Notes: generated by a model not told the origin, from the sequence alone. Numbered from the stretch's first letter, positions 9,432 through 18,044 are shown. The stretch is 33,451 nucleotides of DNA from an uncultured Slackia sp. (GCA_900555495.1 USLD01000002.1:1-33451), one strand, 5' to 3'. Numbers and translations: made by a program.

Positions 9432-11960
9432 ATCGGCCTTGACCGATCGCAGGCCCCTCAATTCGACAAGGCCCCCCTGTGCGGGACGCACGATCGTCCC
9501 TTTGCTCCAGAATTTGATGTCATCGAGATGGGGCTGGTCGGACGCCGCGATCACCACGCCGTCGCCACGACCCACGATGCCGCCGGCGCAATCGTTGGCA
9601 GAATGCACGGTGAAATCGCCGTTCATCCGCACGCCCAGCAGCTTGGACTCCTCAACGCCTACCAACGAAAGCAGGTCCTGCGCCGCTTCGGGATTGCTCG
9701 TCAGCAGGTCGTTCAGCAGACCGTTAACGCCCGTCAACAGGTCGGAATTCTTGTTCTCTCCGCGACCTAGGTCGGTCACCCAGCCAACGGTTGCCGCGCC
9801 GGCAAAGCCGCCGGCAATCGCCTTGACCTTGTGCACGTTCTCGATGGTCAATTCGTGACCCGTGGCCGAAACGTTCACGGTTCCTTCGATGGAATCATCC
9901 ACGGCATAGCTGTTCGCCATAGCGCCAGCGAAACCGCCGGCGTAGCATTCCGCCGTCACCGTGACGCCCGAACGCACCGCGCATCCCACCGCCACGCTTT
10001 GCGGCTGAGCGACACGCACCAGCTCGACGCCCACTTCGGACAGCGCACCCTTCATGACATCGTTGCGCATAAGGCCCGCAAAGCCGCCGACGTACAAACG
10101 GCCCGTCACCGTATAGGGATTAACACTTTCCACCAAGCAGTCTTTTGCAATAGTGCCCACCATGACACCCGCAAAGCCGCCCGCATAGTCATTCTTTACG
10201 GAGCCGATGGTTTCGCCCGCTGCAAAGTTATGCACTGAGCAAGATGAGATAACGGGGTTGAGGTAATCCACGGGAATAAGGGCATTCGCATCGATGATAT
10301 TGCTGTCAAGCAGAAGCGTAATGAGGTCGCCCAGTCCGAGGCCGGGAATGATATTCAAGAGGTTCGTCAGCAAGTCGACGATACTACCCAACAGGTCCGA
10401 CACAATATCGTAGCGAGTATCGCCCTGCGCATAACCGACAAAACCGCCGTTCATTTGGGCGACGGAGGACACTTTCGCCTCGTGCACTTCGCATCCCGAC
10501 ACCTCGACATCGCCGATTACACGACCTGCAAAGGCGCCCGTGGCCAACGCTGAAGGATCGGCAGCGCGAACATTAAGAAGATTCTCGACGAGACCATCCA
10601 GATCAAGCAAACCACCCGTGAGAATTTTGAGCAAAGTGCTCAGCAAGCCGCCGACAACACCGCCCAAGAAACCAAGCAGTTCGCTAATGAGAGACTTGTC
10701 CACGCGCACTTCGGTGGCATGGTTCTCGACCGTTATCTTTTCGAGCGTGATGTTGCTCACCGTTGCTTTTTGAGGAACGCCAAATGGGTTCTTATCATCA
10801 AGCTTGTTCGAAATGGTGCCGAAAAACCCGATGCCCGTATGCTTGCGCACGTCAAGTTTAGAGTCCGCCTGTATAACGCTCACGTTGCTGATGACGGGGT
10901 TCGCGACCTTCGCGACATCGATGATGCCTTTGCCATCGACGCTGATGCAACCCCACAGGCTGCCCGCCGTACCAGGCGCGTCGCTTTTCGCACCGAGCAT
11001 CGTGCTCGAGAACATCAACGGCTCCCAGGCAATGCCCCCCAAGTCGATGTCGCGAAAAATAATATAATTGGCATCGGCAGCATAGGTGGCACCGCTGTCC
11101 TCGATATCCATCTTCGGGTCGATCTCACCCGTTACCTGATTGACGCCGCAACGACCGGTAAGAGCTCCGTGAGCCTTGTGAATTTCGCCGAAGACGAAAT
11201 CTTGCTTGCCATTTTGCGACGCAAGGAGATCCGCGTCGCCACCATAGAGCATAATCGGGTCGCCGTTTTCATCCGTATCGACTTCCCAATGAGCGCCGGA
11301 GAGCTTCGCTTGATAAGCAGCCGTATACACCTTTGCGCCGGACCCAATCGCGCGCAACTGCTGCTCGTTGCCGATAAGAATGTATTTCGTTCCGTTGATT
11401 TCTTTGACGACCTGACCCTTGAAGTCGCGACCGCCGAGCGCGTCCACCGCCGCACGATCGGCCAGCAGCACGTTGCCCGTTTCGCCGTCGCCTTGCTGCA
11501 GCACCTCGGCGCCCTCGATCGCCGCGGCATCCTGTTGGGCGTCCGATACCTCGCCCGAAACGGCGACATCCTGGTCGGAAGCGGCTTCGGCATTCACCGA
11601 GGCGTCGCCCTGTTCAGCTTCCCCTTGGGCGTCATCGACCGGCGCGATATTCGCATCTGAATCGGCTGCCTGGTCGTCGGGATTCGTCAGCAAAGAGACA
11701 TCGGACGCGTCGTCCGCAAAAGAGCGCAGCACGGCATTGCCAGACGCGGCACCGGCCGCGGTCTGGAAATCGAGAACAGGATTCGTCTGAACGCCAACGC
11801 TTTCAGACGAATCATCAACAGTATTATTGCGCTCGAGGCTTTCCGCCGAAACAGCTTCGACGGAAGCGGGCGACTCGGCATATGCCCTATAGCCCGCCGG
11901 AGACCATCCCAACGCCAGAGAAAACGTCAGCACGGCCGCCATGGTCTTCCGGAAAAGCAC
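9429..11960 (-). CDS. Giant GLUG-repeat surface adhesin, secreted N-terminal part
   Basis: First gene of the pilus operon. The GTG start at 11960 has AAGGG seven bases upstream; ATG 11942 is the alternative. A signal peptide (TMAAVLTFSLALGWSPAGYRAYA) is followed by about 150 acidic, low-complexity residues and then a domain with KYILIGNEQQLRAIGSG, which resembles the strand that introduces GLUG domains. About seven GLUG-like turns (FNGG/YAGG type) follow, along with two long apolar blocks (around LLGFLGGVVGGLLSTLLKIL and LLTNLLNIIPGLGLGDLI). The frame stops at TAG in the middle of a repeat (LRSVKAD-stop-SYAGGIAG). Alone it would be released, since it has no anchor. With the downstream part it would be one wall-linked protein of about 2,716 residues, probably the pilus tip or a separate adhesin. 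Its ligand is unknown. Confidence 0.87.
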   Translation of the reverse strand: MLFRKTMAAVLTFSLALGWSPAGYRAYAESPASVEAVSAESLERNNTVDDSSESVGVQTNPVLDFQTAAGAASGNAVLRSFADDASDVSLLTNPDDQAADSDANIAPVDDAQGEAEQGDASVNAEAASDQDVAVSGEVSDAQQDAAAIEGAEVLQQGDGETGNVLLADRAAVDALGGRDFKGQVVKEINGTKYILIGNEQQLRAIGSGAKVYTAAYQAKLSGAHWEVDTDENGDPIMLYGGDADLLASQNGKQDFVFGEIHKAHGALTGRCGVNQVTGEIDPKMDIEDSGATYAADANYIIFRDIDLGGIAWEPLMFSSTMLGAKSDAPGTAGSLWGCISVDGKGIIDVAKVANPVISNVSVIQADSKLDVRKHTGIGFFGTISNKLDDKNPFGVPQKATVSNITLEKITVENHATEVRVDKSLISELLGFLGGVVGGLLSTLLKILTGGLLDLDGLVENLLNVRAADPSALATGAFAGRVIGDVEVSGCEVHEAKVSSVAQMNGGFVGYAQGDTRYDIVSDLLGSIVDLLTNLLNIIPGLGLGDLITLLLDSNIIDANALIPVDYLNPVISSCSVHNFAAGETIGSVKNDYAGGFAGVMVGTIAKDCLVESVNPYTVTGRLYVGGFAGLMRNDVMKGALSEVGVELVRVAQPQSVAVGCAVRSGVTVTAECYAGGFAGAMANSYAVDDSIEGTVNVSATGHELTIENVHKVKAIAGGFAGAATVGWVTDLGRGENKNSDLLTGVNGLLNDLLTSNPEAAQDLLSLVGVEESKLLGVRMNGDFTVHSANDCAGGIVGRGDGVVIAASDQPHLDDIKFWSKGTIVRPAQGGLVELRGLRSVKAD

Positions 11961-11994
11961 TTCGCCACCCTTAGAACTGAGAAAAAAATTTCCG

Positions 11995-12023
11995 ATTATA
12001 GTGGATTCGAAAAGAGTTCATAA
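11995..12023 (-). promoter_or_regulatory. Promoter of the pilus operon (proximal)
   Basis: On the minus strand, TTATGA (12018-12023), a 17-base spacer and a perfect TATAAT (11995-12000) lie about 35 bases before the GTG start of the adhesin, in an AT-rich block unlike the coding surroundings. The expected transcript leader is about 28 bases. Confidence 0.65.
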
Positions 12024-12047
12024 ACAATACAGAGAATCCCCTTTCCC

Positions 12048-12076
12048 TATATTGGCGCATTTGTGCTTTTCGTCAA
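12048..12076 (-). promoter_or_regulatory. Possible second, distal promoter of the pilus operon
   Basis: TTGACG (12071-12076) is followed after 17 bases by AATATA (12048-12053) on the minus strand. The -35 box is good and the -10 box is poor, so it may need an activator or be a chance match. Confidence 0.35.
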
Positions 12077-12132
12077 CTCTTAAAACCGATTAAATCCCTC
12101 AGAATAAGGATAAATGTGCATTTACTCCATAA

Positions 12133-12151
12133 GTGATACAATTTGAATCAC
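12133..12151. promoter_or_regulatory. Operator-like 19-bp palindrome upstream of the pilus operon
   Basis: The sequence GTGATACAATTTGAATCAC is an interrupted dyad (GTGAT-w-CAA-w-TTG-w-ATCAC). It starts just past the stop codon of the phosphatase gene and lies upstream of both candidate pilus promoters. There is no T-run, so it is not a terminator. Half-site spacing does not fit the CRP consensus. It could bind a regulator of pilus expression; this is inference from symmetry and position. Confidence 0.4.
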
Positions 12152-12152
12152 A

Positions 12153-12863
12153 TTAGCGGCAGCCTTTCGCCCACGCCTCGAACGAACCGAAACGGCTTTC
12201 AATCGACGTCGAAAACACCTCGAAGTAATCCTTTCGCGCCTCGAACATAGCGGCAAGCACCTCTACGGCATCGGGCGGCATAAGGCCTGCATAGTGCGCA
12301 AGATCGCGCTTATTCATCTCCGCATTGCATTCATTCGTCAGCAAATAGTCGGCCACGGCGTCGTCTTTCGCCACACCGCAAACGAGCTGCGTGCTTGCGC
12401 ACACCACGCCCACTCGATCTTTGCCGTTGGCGCAATGCACCAGCGCAGGCCTGCCTTCGCTTACGATCGTCGTCACGATATCACGCACCGCATCGGCGTG
12501 ATCGGCCATGACGCCGTACAAAAACAGCATGCGCTCGCCAGGCTTGCCATAAGCGGCCTTCACATGACGCGGTTTGGTTTCCTGCGTGCGCGATGCATCG
12601 TCTTGCAAGTCCACGGGGCATGTACGCACCTCGAATGCCTCGCAAATGGCGGCGGGCTCGGGGTTCGCCACGCGCTCCGCTTCCTTGCGCAGGTCGTACA
12701 CCACTTCTATGCCGAGAGCCTTAAGCTTTTCCACATCATCGACGGTCGCGTCGCTTAGCGCGCGCGACCGAAACAGTTCCGGGCGGCCTTCGCGGCCGTC
12801 CAACCCGACGCACGGACGCAAACCGAATTTTTCACGCAAGGCGGCAAGAGCGTCCACCACCAT
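12153..12863 (-). CDS. Tyrosine-protein phosphatase (Y_phosphatase3 type)
   Basis: Cytoplasmic cysteine-dependent phosphatase of the bacterial family that includes Listeria LipA and Mycobacterium PtpB. The signature P-loop HCANGKDRVGV holds the nucleophile Cys144 and Arg150. The upstream motif GIEVVYDLRKEAE is the family strand that ends in a conserved DLR. Length (236 residues) fits. The ATG at 12863 is preferred because AGGTGA sits six bases before it; ATG 12869 overlaps that site. Substrate is not predictable; family members act on phosphotyrosine and some on phosphoinositides. It lies alone between the LuxR regulator A and the pilus operon, same strand as both, with a palindrome directly after its stop codon. 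Confidence 0.88.
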   Translation of the reverse strand: MVVDALAALREKFGLRPCVGLDGREGRPELFRSRALSDATVDDVEKLKALGIEVVYDLRKEAERVANPEPAAICEAFEVRTCPVDLQDDASRTQETKPRHVKAAYGKPGERMLFLYGVMADHADAVRDIVTTIVSEGRPALVHCANGKDRVGVVCASTQLVCGVAKDDAVADYLLTNECNAEMNKRDLAHYAGLMPPDAVEVLAAMFEARKDYFEVFSTSIESRFGSFEAWAKGCR

Positions 12864-12911
12864 GGGCATTCACCTGACTTTCGACGAATATTCACAATGC
12901 GTTTATGAAGA

Positions 12912-12927
12912 CCGCCGAAACCGGCGG
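12912..12927 (-). terminator. Weak hairpin after LuxR regulator A
   Basis: The 6-bp GC stem CCGCCG/CGGCGG with a four-base loop lies in the 140 bases between regulator A and the phosphatase. On the minus strand it is followed by TCTTC only, so termination would be inefficient. Confidence 0.35.
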
Positions 12928-13003
12928 ACGTTCGAAAAGCAAGCGCCTGCAAAAACCGATATGGAACCGCTCGGCAAATGACGCATCTGGCAGACGAACC
13001 GCC

Positions 13004-14617
13004 CTACAGGGAGCCATCCCCCTCGTCGCGGCCCAGCAAAAGCGCCATCATTTCCTGGCGGTCATGCACATCGAGCTTTGCATAGATATGCGCGACGTGG
13101 GTCTTAACGGTGTTGCCCGAAAGCACCAAGTCTTCCTGAATGCCGGCACGCGTGCGCCCACGCGCCATACAAGCAAACACCTCGCGCTCGCGCGGCGAAA
13201 GCCCATAGCGGTCGGCCACCTCTTCGCAACGTTGGGAAATAAGCGCATGCAGGCGCGCCGTGGCGTCGCCTTCGACCTGCTCTTCGACGACTGCGGGCGC
13301 AGCAGGCGTCTGTTCCTCAGAAACCACGGACACGGATTGCGCCGCAGGAACCGCTGCCTGGTCGGCCGCAGAAACGGGCGCAACGGCCGTAGACGACCGA
13401 CGCCAATTCACGCGCATGGCGAACACCACCACGGCATACGCGGCCAAAAGCACCAACGTCGTATCGATAACCGTTGCATGGCTCATCAGCACAACCCACG
13501 CGATCGAAACGCCCGCATACACCGCGCAAGCGAATCCGATCACACGGTACGATGGTACGTCAAGAACGTCGAGAGCCGCGATGACCACGCACCAGAACAA
13601 CAGATGGGCGAATAGCTCATCGAGCTGCACCACAATGCTCAAAAACGTAGCCGCGGGGCTGCCGGGGTCGACATACAGCGCCATGGCGAACATGCCGGCA
13701 AGCGTCACCAGAATGGCGGGCTGAAAGCGCATGGACATAGGGCGTTCCTGTGCGCCGATCAATGCGAAACGGGCGAACAGCACCAGGCACACCCCGCCAA
13801 GAACCAGGCTGGAGACCCATGCGATCGATTCGGAGAGGCTCGTATGCGTATCGCCCCACATGCCAAGAAAACTCATGGCGCGCACCACGGCCAACAAAAT
13901 ACCCGCCACGGCCACGATGGCCAGCAGGTCGCGTTTTTCCGAAAGGTCCATAGCCATGATGCGCGGACGACTGGGTATGCCGAATTCGGTACGGGTACGC
14001 GACGTGCGCGCGGCGATGCCCGGGTCGAGCCAGGGATCGCGCTCTACCTGGCGCTTCGCGGCGATGCGCGCGGCCTCGAACACAAGCGCAGACACGATCG
14101 GTAACGCAACGGCCACGGCCACCTGCAAGCCCGAATCGAGCGACGCGCCGAACGCCTCGACAAGCACGAGCTTGGCGAACAAGGCTCCGACAATGCTCCA
14201 CACTGCGCACGAGAAAAGCTGCGTACGGGCAAGCAGCAGGTTATAGCGCGCCACAAGCCAGAAATATCCCACGCCCGATACGCACAGGCCGAAGGCCGCA
14301 AGTGCGCCGGGGTCGCACAGATCCTGACGATACGCCAATGCGAAGCATGCCGTTCCCGCCGAGGCGACCAACGGAAGCGTAGACATGAAGAACCTGTTCC
14401 AGCGTCTCATTCCATGGGGAAACGCCGCGAATAGAATACTGATTGCAAGAATGCCCGCTAGAAAGAACGCACGAGGATTGGTCCAGCCCTGCATACCGTC
14501 GGCGGCAGGCATGAACCCGAGCGTATGCCCCATGAGCGTGCACCAAACAAGATTGAGGCAAGAGCCGAAGGCGCACAGCGCCACGCACGCGTTCGGACGC
14601 GATTGAACAACGCCCAT
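13004..14617 (-). CDS. Membrane-bound LuxR-family regulator A
   Basis: A 537-residue protein. The first 390 or so residues form about ten to twelve hydrophobic helices, a linker rich in Ala, Val and Glu follows, and the C-terminal 65 residues are a LuxR/NarL helix-turn-helix: LSPREREVFACMARGRTRAG, then a recognition region with SGNTVKTHVAHIYAKLDV. There is no receiver domain or kinase, so the membrane half is presumably the sensor. This architecture is abundant in Eggerthellaceae, where such genes commonly lie next to respiratory reductase operons. ATG 14617 is chosen over GTG 14623 because GAGGGGG lies five bases before it. It is divergent from the triheme protein of module A across a 482-base intergenic region and is probably its specific regulator. 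It is homologous in layout to regulator B. Confidence 0.9.
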   Translation of the reverse strand: MGVVQSRPNACVALCAFGSCLNLVWCTLMGHTLGFMPAADGMQGWTNPRAFFLAGILAISILFAAFPHGMRRWNRFFMSTLPLVASAGTACFALAYRQDLCDPGALAAFGLCVSGVGYFWLVARYNLLLARTQLFSCAVWSIVGALFAKLVLVEAFGASLDSGLQVAVAVALPIVSALVFEAARIAAKRQVERDPWLDPGIAARTSRTRTEFGIPSRPRIMAMDLSEKRDLLAIVAVAGILLAVVRAMSFLGMWGDTHTSLSESIAWVSSLVLGGVCLVLFARFALIGAQERPMSMRFQPAILVTLAGMFAMALYVDPGSPAATFLSIVVQLDELFAHLLFWCVVIAALDVLDVPSYRVIGFACAVYAGVSIAWVVLMSHATVIDTTLVLLAAYAVVVFAMRVNWRRSSTAVAPVSAADQAAVPAAQSVSVVSEEQTPAAPAVVEEQVEGDATARLHALISQRCEEVADRYGLSPREREVFACMARGRTRAGIQEDLVLSGNTVKTHVAHIYAKLDVHDRQEMMALLLGRDEGDGSL

Positions 14618-15099
14618 GCGCACCCCCTCGAATCCTCTTGCGACAAAAGACGTTCAGCCGATTCTATCCCAATTCCTGCATAAAAGGAAAACAAAGAGCT
14701 CGCCGATCGCGCACCGATTCCACCGAGAACCCGCGGGCGCGATGGTTCGACAAGCCGTCGAGGACGGAAAGACGCCAGGAGCTCGGCAGGGCGCCGGGCA
14801 AAGACCCCTGCATGCGACGCCACCCCGCCAAAAGAGAGGCCGAACGACGCTCACCCATATGGGCGATGGCTTTTGACCTGGACTTTTAGAAATCGTATTT
14901 CACGGCGATACAAAGGAGCGACACGGCCGGATAGTATAGCCCCCAGATAACGCGCGCAGCGGTTTTACGACGAGACCCTCCTACCCTCTCGGAATTCCGT
15001 CCTGCGCGCGTTTTCGTCTCGCCCGAAGAGAGAAGGGAGGTAGGGGCGAGCGATTCCGCAGGCGCGCCCGCGCCACCACATGACAAACAAGGGGGAACT
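14618..15099. promoter_or_regulatory. Divergent control region of module A
   Basis: No gene is seen here. For regulator A, TAGAAT at 14661-14666 (minus strand) gives a leader of about 37 bases; its -35 is weak. For the triheme gene, no consensus promoter stands out; TTGACC near 14875 with TATTTC 17 bases later is a weak candidate. Between 14976 and 15050 lie two oppositely oriented copies of a CCTACC-centred motif (14980-14985 and 15039-15044) and a 9-bp inverted repeat CGCGCGCAG/CTGCGCGCG. These could be regulator sites. The ribosome binding site of the triheme gene, AAGGGGGAAC, is nearly the same as that of its module B counterpart. Confidence 0.45.
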
Positions 15100-16893
15100 A
15101 TGTCCATCAAAAGCAAGATCGCGGCGACCACGGTCTGCCTTGCTTGCATGCTTTGCTGCATCGCCGGCTGCGCGCCGCAGCAGCAGGAAGAGCAGGCTCC
15201 GGCAAGCACGCCCGCCGCATCCGAGAAATCCGAAGAATCCACCGTCACGCCCGAACAGCAAAAGGTCATCGACGGCGAAGAAGGCATCACCAACGCCGAC
15301 ATCAACGAAGACGCCTATCCTGGCAAAGAATACCTGGACGGCCTGTGGGACCGCTGGGAAGCCATCGGCGAGGAGCATGCTCCTGAAATCCGCACCCTGC
15401 CCGACGGCAAGATGGTGCAGCGCACTCCTACCGAGTACGAAGTGAACCCGGACGCTTGGCAGATCCAGGCAGGCTCCAATTCCTACAACACCTACTGGCT
15501 CGGCGCTGACGATCGCGGCTGCGAATCCTGCCACGCCGACCTGGACGCCCTGCTGAAGAACCTGCCCTACGAGCATCCCGTGGCATGGAACGACACCCTG
15601 GACAACGAGACCACGCTCCAGCAGTGCCTGTTCTGCCACTCCTACGCTCCCGGCTACATCGCCAAGCAGTACGAGTTCGGCACCCTGATGCACGGCATCC
15701 ACTACACCGGCCCCGGCAAGGGCAAGTTCGACGGCGAGTACGAGGGCAACTGCATGTCCTGCCATAACGCCACCGAAAACGGCCAGGACATGGAGCTGTG
15801 GGACCTCACCAAGTACGATCGCCTGTGGGGCATCAACAAGGTTGAAGACGTCCAGGGCGAATTCAGCGTCGAGCAGGAGACCGTCCACAGCCAGGACGAA
15901 GTGTTCTCCTATGACTGGATGCACGCCTACTATGACAACATGCGCCACGGCGCAGGCGTCAACGGCCTGAACCTCGAAATGCCCCAGAGTCTGTTCGACA
16001 ACTGGGAGATCACCATCGAGGGCAACGTGCCCAACCCCTACACCGCCAAGCTTCCCGACCTGATCGCCGAAGCTGAAGAGGCCGGCGTCATCGTGACCAA
16101 GGCTTCTAAGATGGTCTGCGACTGGAACCCCGTTGGCGGCGGCGGCGTCACCAACACCGAAGTCACCGGCATCCCGGTGAGCTGGCTGGTCGAGAAGGCC
16201 GGCGGCTACCTGAACGACACCACGGGCGTCCGCGTCCTGCGTGCCGACGGCAGCTCCAAGCGCGCCTTCCCGAAGGATAAGCTCGACGACAACGAGGCCC
16301 TGCTCGTCTACAAGATCGGCGGCGAGTACCTCGACGCCACGCGCGGCTACCCCTGCACCAACTGGGTCGAGGGCGTCGACGCTCAGATCAACTCCAAGCA
16401 GGTCGCAAGCTACAAGGTGACCAACGAAGACATCGACTACACCGACAAGTGGGCCGGCAACCCCAACGCCTGGCATAACGAGAACGGCGACGCGATGAAC
16501 AAGCCCAATGCCACCATCCTCGGCATTCCCGACGGCCTGCTCATCCAGAACGGCGAGCCCTTCACCTTCAACGGCTACGTCGATGCCTACGACAAGAAGA
16601 TCGCCAGCATGGAGTTCTCCATGGACCAGGGCGAGACCTGGACCAAGTTCGACCTGCCCGAGACCGACGTGAACAAGATGGTCTGGTGGAACTTCACCTG
16701 GACGCCGGAGAAGGAAGGCGCCTACTGCCTGACCGTCCGTGCGACCACCGAAGAGGGTGAAGTGAGCTTCGAGACCCAGACCGTCATGGTCAACGTGAAG
16801 GACGTCATGCCCACTCCCGAGCAGACCACCGTCCTCGAAACCGCAAGCCTGGTTCCTGCCAAGCCCGCAGCAACCGCCGAAGAAGAGAAATAG
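15100..16893 (+). CDS. Triheme c-type cytochrome fused to a sulfite-oxidase-like domain, lipoprotein (module A)
   Basis: Exported electron-transfer protein of 597 residues. A lipoprotein signal peptide ends in the lipobox IAGC (Cys24). Three haem-c motifs follow: CESCH (141-145), CLFCH (176-180) and CMSCH (218-222). Residues about 300-440 have the sulfite-oxidase (SUOX) molybdopterin-domain pattern: NWEITIEGNVPNPYTAKLPD, then SKMVCDWNP with Cys340 at the position of the molybdenum-ligand cysteine, then GIPVSWLVEKAGG. The end (about 505-585) is the Ig-like dimerisation domain (MEFSMDQGETWTKFDL, WWNFTWTPEKEGAY). The usual NHxPVP pterin motif is not seen, and the family's GxPxR arginine is replaced in GYPCTNW. 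The signal has no twin arginine. The small SUOX-like gene starts 11 bases after the stop. Substrate is unknown; a terminal reductase or cytochrome shuttle is inferred. Confidence 0.85.
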   Translation: MSIKSKIAATTVCLACMLCCIAGCAPQQQEEQAPASTPAASEKSEESTVTPEQQKVIDGEEGITNADINEDAYPGKEYLDGLWDRWEAIGEEHAPEIRTLPDGKMVQRTPTEYEVNPDAWQIQAGSNSYNTYWLGADDRGCESCHADLDALLKNLPYEHPVAWNDTLDNETTLQQCLFCHSYAPGYIAKQYEFGTLMHGIHYTGPGKGKFDGEYEGNCMSCHNATENGQDMELWDLTKYDRLWGINKVEDVQGEFSVEQETVHSQDEVFSYDWMHAYYDNMRHGAGVNGLNLEMPQSLFDNWEITIEGNVPNPYTAKLPDLIAEAEEAGVIVTKASKMVCDWNPVGGGGVTNTEVTGIPVSWLVEKAGGYLNDTTGVRVLRADGSSKRAFPKDKLDDNEALLVYKIGGEYLDATRGYPCTNWVEGVDAQINSKQVASYKVTNEDIDYTDKWAGNPNAWHNENGDAMNKPNATILGIPDGLLIQNGEPFTFNGYVDAYDKKIASMEFSMDQGETWTKFDLPETDVNKMVWWNFTWTPEKEGAYCLTVRATTEEGEVSFETQTVMVNVKDVMPTPEQTTVLETASLVPAKPAATAEEEK

Positions 16894-16904
16894 GAGGGCA
16901 CGCC

Positions 16905-17963
16905 ATGAAGTTTTCTACTCCTAAGAAGATTTTCGCCGGAGCGGCCGGCGTCGCCCTTGTCGCCTCGGGCGCCACGATGGCATTCGCCGACAAGGCCCCG
17001 CAAGCCGACGGTCTTTCGCACGATGTCGACGGCAACACCATCGACTCGCACCGCCTGACCATCGACAAAGACTTCACGCACGTCGCCGACGTGCAGGGCA
17101 CCTTCGCCTTCAACCAGGAAGGCGTCACGCCCAACGACGAGCTGTTCAACGTGTTCGGCACCGCACTCACTTCGATGTGCTCCAAGCCGTCCATCGAGAT
17201 GCTCGACAACGGCGAAGGCGTTGCCAACTACTACATCAACGTGGGCGGCAACATCAAGAAGAACTTCACCGTGAACGTGTCCGAGATGAAGGATTCCGAG
17301 CAGACCGCCCTTATGGGCTGCTCCTGCGCCACGGGCAAGCCGTTCGGCCAGGCCGCAGTCGTGGGCGTGCCGCTGGAGTCGATCGTCGGCATGGCCGACC
17401 TCGAAGAGGGCGTCAACACTGTGACGGCCTACGGCGCCGACGGCTTCGGCCAGGCGCTGCCGCTGCAGTACGCCCTCGATAAGAAGGCCATGCTGGTCTA
17501 CGAGGTGAACGGCGAAGGCCTGAAGTCCACCGACGGATCCGCCGTGCAGATGTGGCTGCCCGAGACGGTCGCTCGCTACTTCACGCGCAACATCGTGAAC
17601 ATCGAGCTGACCCGCCAGGCCGAAGAGCCCTCCGTGCAGCAGGTCGACCCGCAGTTCCGCAACAAGATCGACATCCACAACACTTCCGAGGGATGCGTCT
17701 TCAAGACCGGCTACGACATCACCTTCGAGGGCGTGGCCGACGACTGCGGTTCGCCGATCACCGCGATCGAGTTCTCGTTCGACGACGGCGCCACCTGGAC
17801 CAGCTGCGCCACCGACGGCGCGACCGCCGATAAGTGGGTGAATTGGCAGTTCACCACGTCGTTCGCGGAACCTGGCGACTACAGCGTCTCCGTCCGCGCG
17901 AAGACCGCCGACGGCGTCGTGTCCCCGCTCGAGTCCACGCTGACGTTCGAGGTCATCGAGTAG
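16905..17963 (+). CDS. Small sulfite-oxidase-like exported protein (module A partner)
   Basis: A 352-residue protein with a signal peptide (AGAAGVALVASGATMAFA, cleavage near residue 28) and no haem motif. It starts 11 bases after the triheme gene behind a GAGGG site, so the two are made together. After a segment DVQGTFAFNQ that also occurs in the triheme proteins, it shows a reduced SUOX-type domain (YYINVGGNIKKNFTVNVSEM, then MGCSCATGKPFGQAAVVGVP). A CxC pair (139-141) stands where the family has one cysteine. The C-terminal part is the Ig-like domain (AIEFSFDDGATWTSC). It probably pairs with the SUOX-like half of the triheme protein, as SUOX enzymes dimerise through these domains. Whether it binds molybdenum cofactor is doubtful. 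It is a paralogue of the module B gene at 20252-21286. Confidence 0.8.
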   Translation: MKFSTPKKIFAGAAGVALVASGATMAFADKAPQADGLSHDVDGNTIDSHRLTIDKDFTHVADVQGTFAFNQEGVTPNDELFNVFGTALTSMCSKPSIEMLDNGEGVANYYINVGGNIKKNFTVNVSEMKDSEQTALMGCSCATGKPFGQAAVVGVPLESIVGMADLEEGVNTVTAYGADGFGQALPLQYALDKKAMLVYEVNGEGLKSTDGSAVQMWLPETVARYFTRNIVNIELTRQAEEPSVQQVDPQFRNKIDIHNTSEGCVFKTGYDITFEGVADDCGSPITAIEFSFDDGATWTSCATDGATADKWVNWQFTTSFAEPGDYSVSVRAKTADGVVSPLESTLTFEVIE

Positions 17964-18010
17964 CGCAAAACGCACATCGATGCGACCGTCGGGAGCGAAC
18001 CGACGCATAT

Positions 18011-18044
18011 ATAAGAAAAGGGAGCTTCGGCTCCCTTTTCTTAT
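18011..18044 (+). terminator. Terminator of module A
   Basis: A perfect 15-bp stem (18011-18025 with 18030-18044) closed by a TTCG tetraloop, with CCCTTTTCTTAT in the 3' arm, lies 48 bases after the module A stop codon. The A-rich 5' arm would let it act on the other strand too. Confidence 0.92.

Noticed and set aside
12133..12151. CRP-type site reading of the GTGAT/ATCAC dyad
   Set aside because: CRP half-sites have six bases between GTGA and TCAC; here there are eleven.
14965..16476. Long minus-strand frame opposite the module A triheme gene
   Set aside because: The plus strand has haem motifs, a lipobox and a ribosome site; the antisense frame has no recognisable motif.
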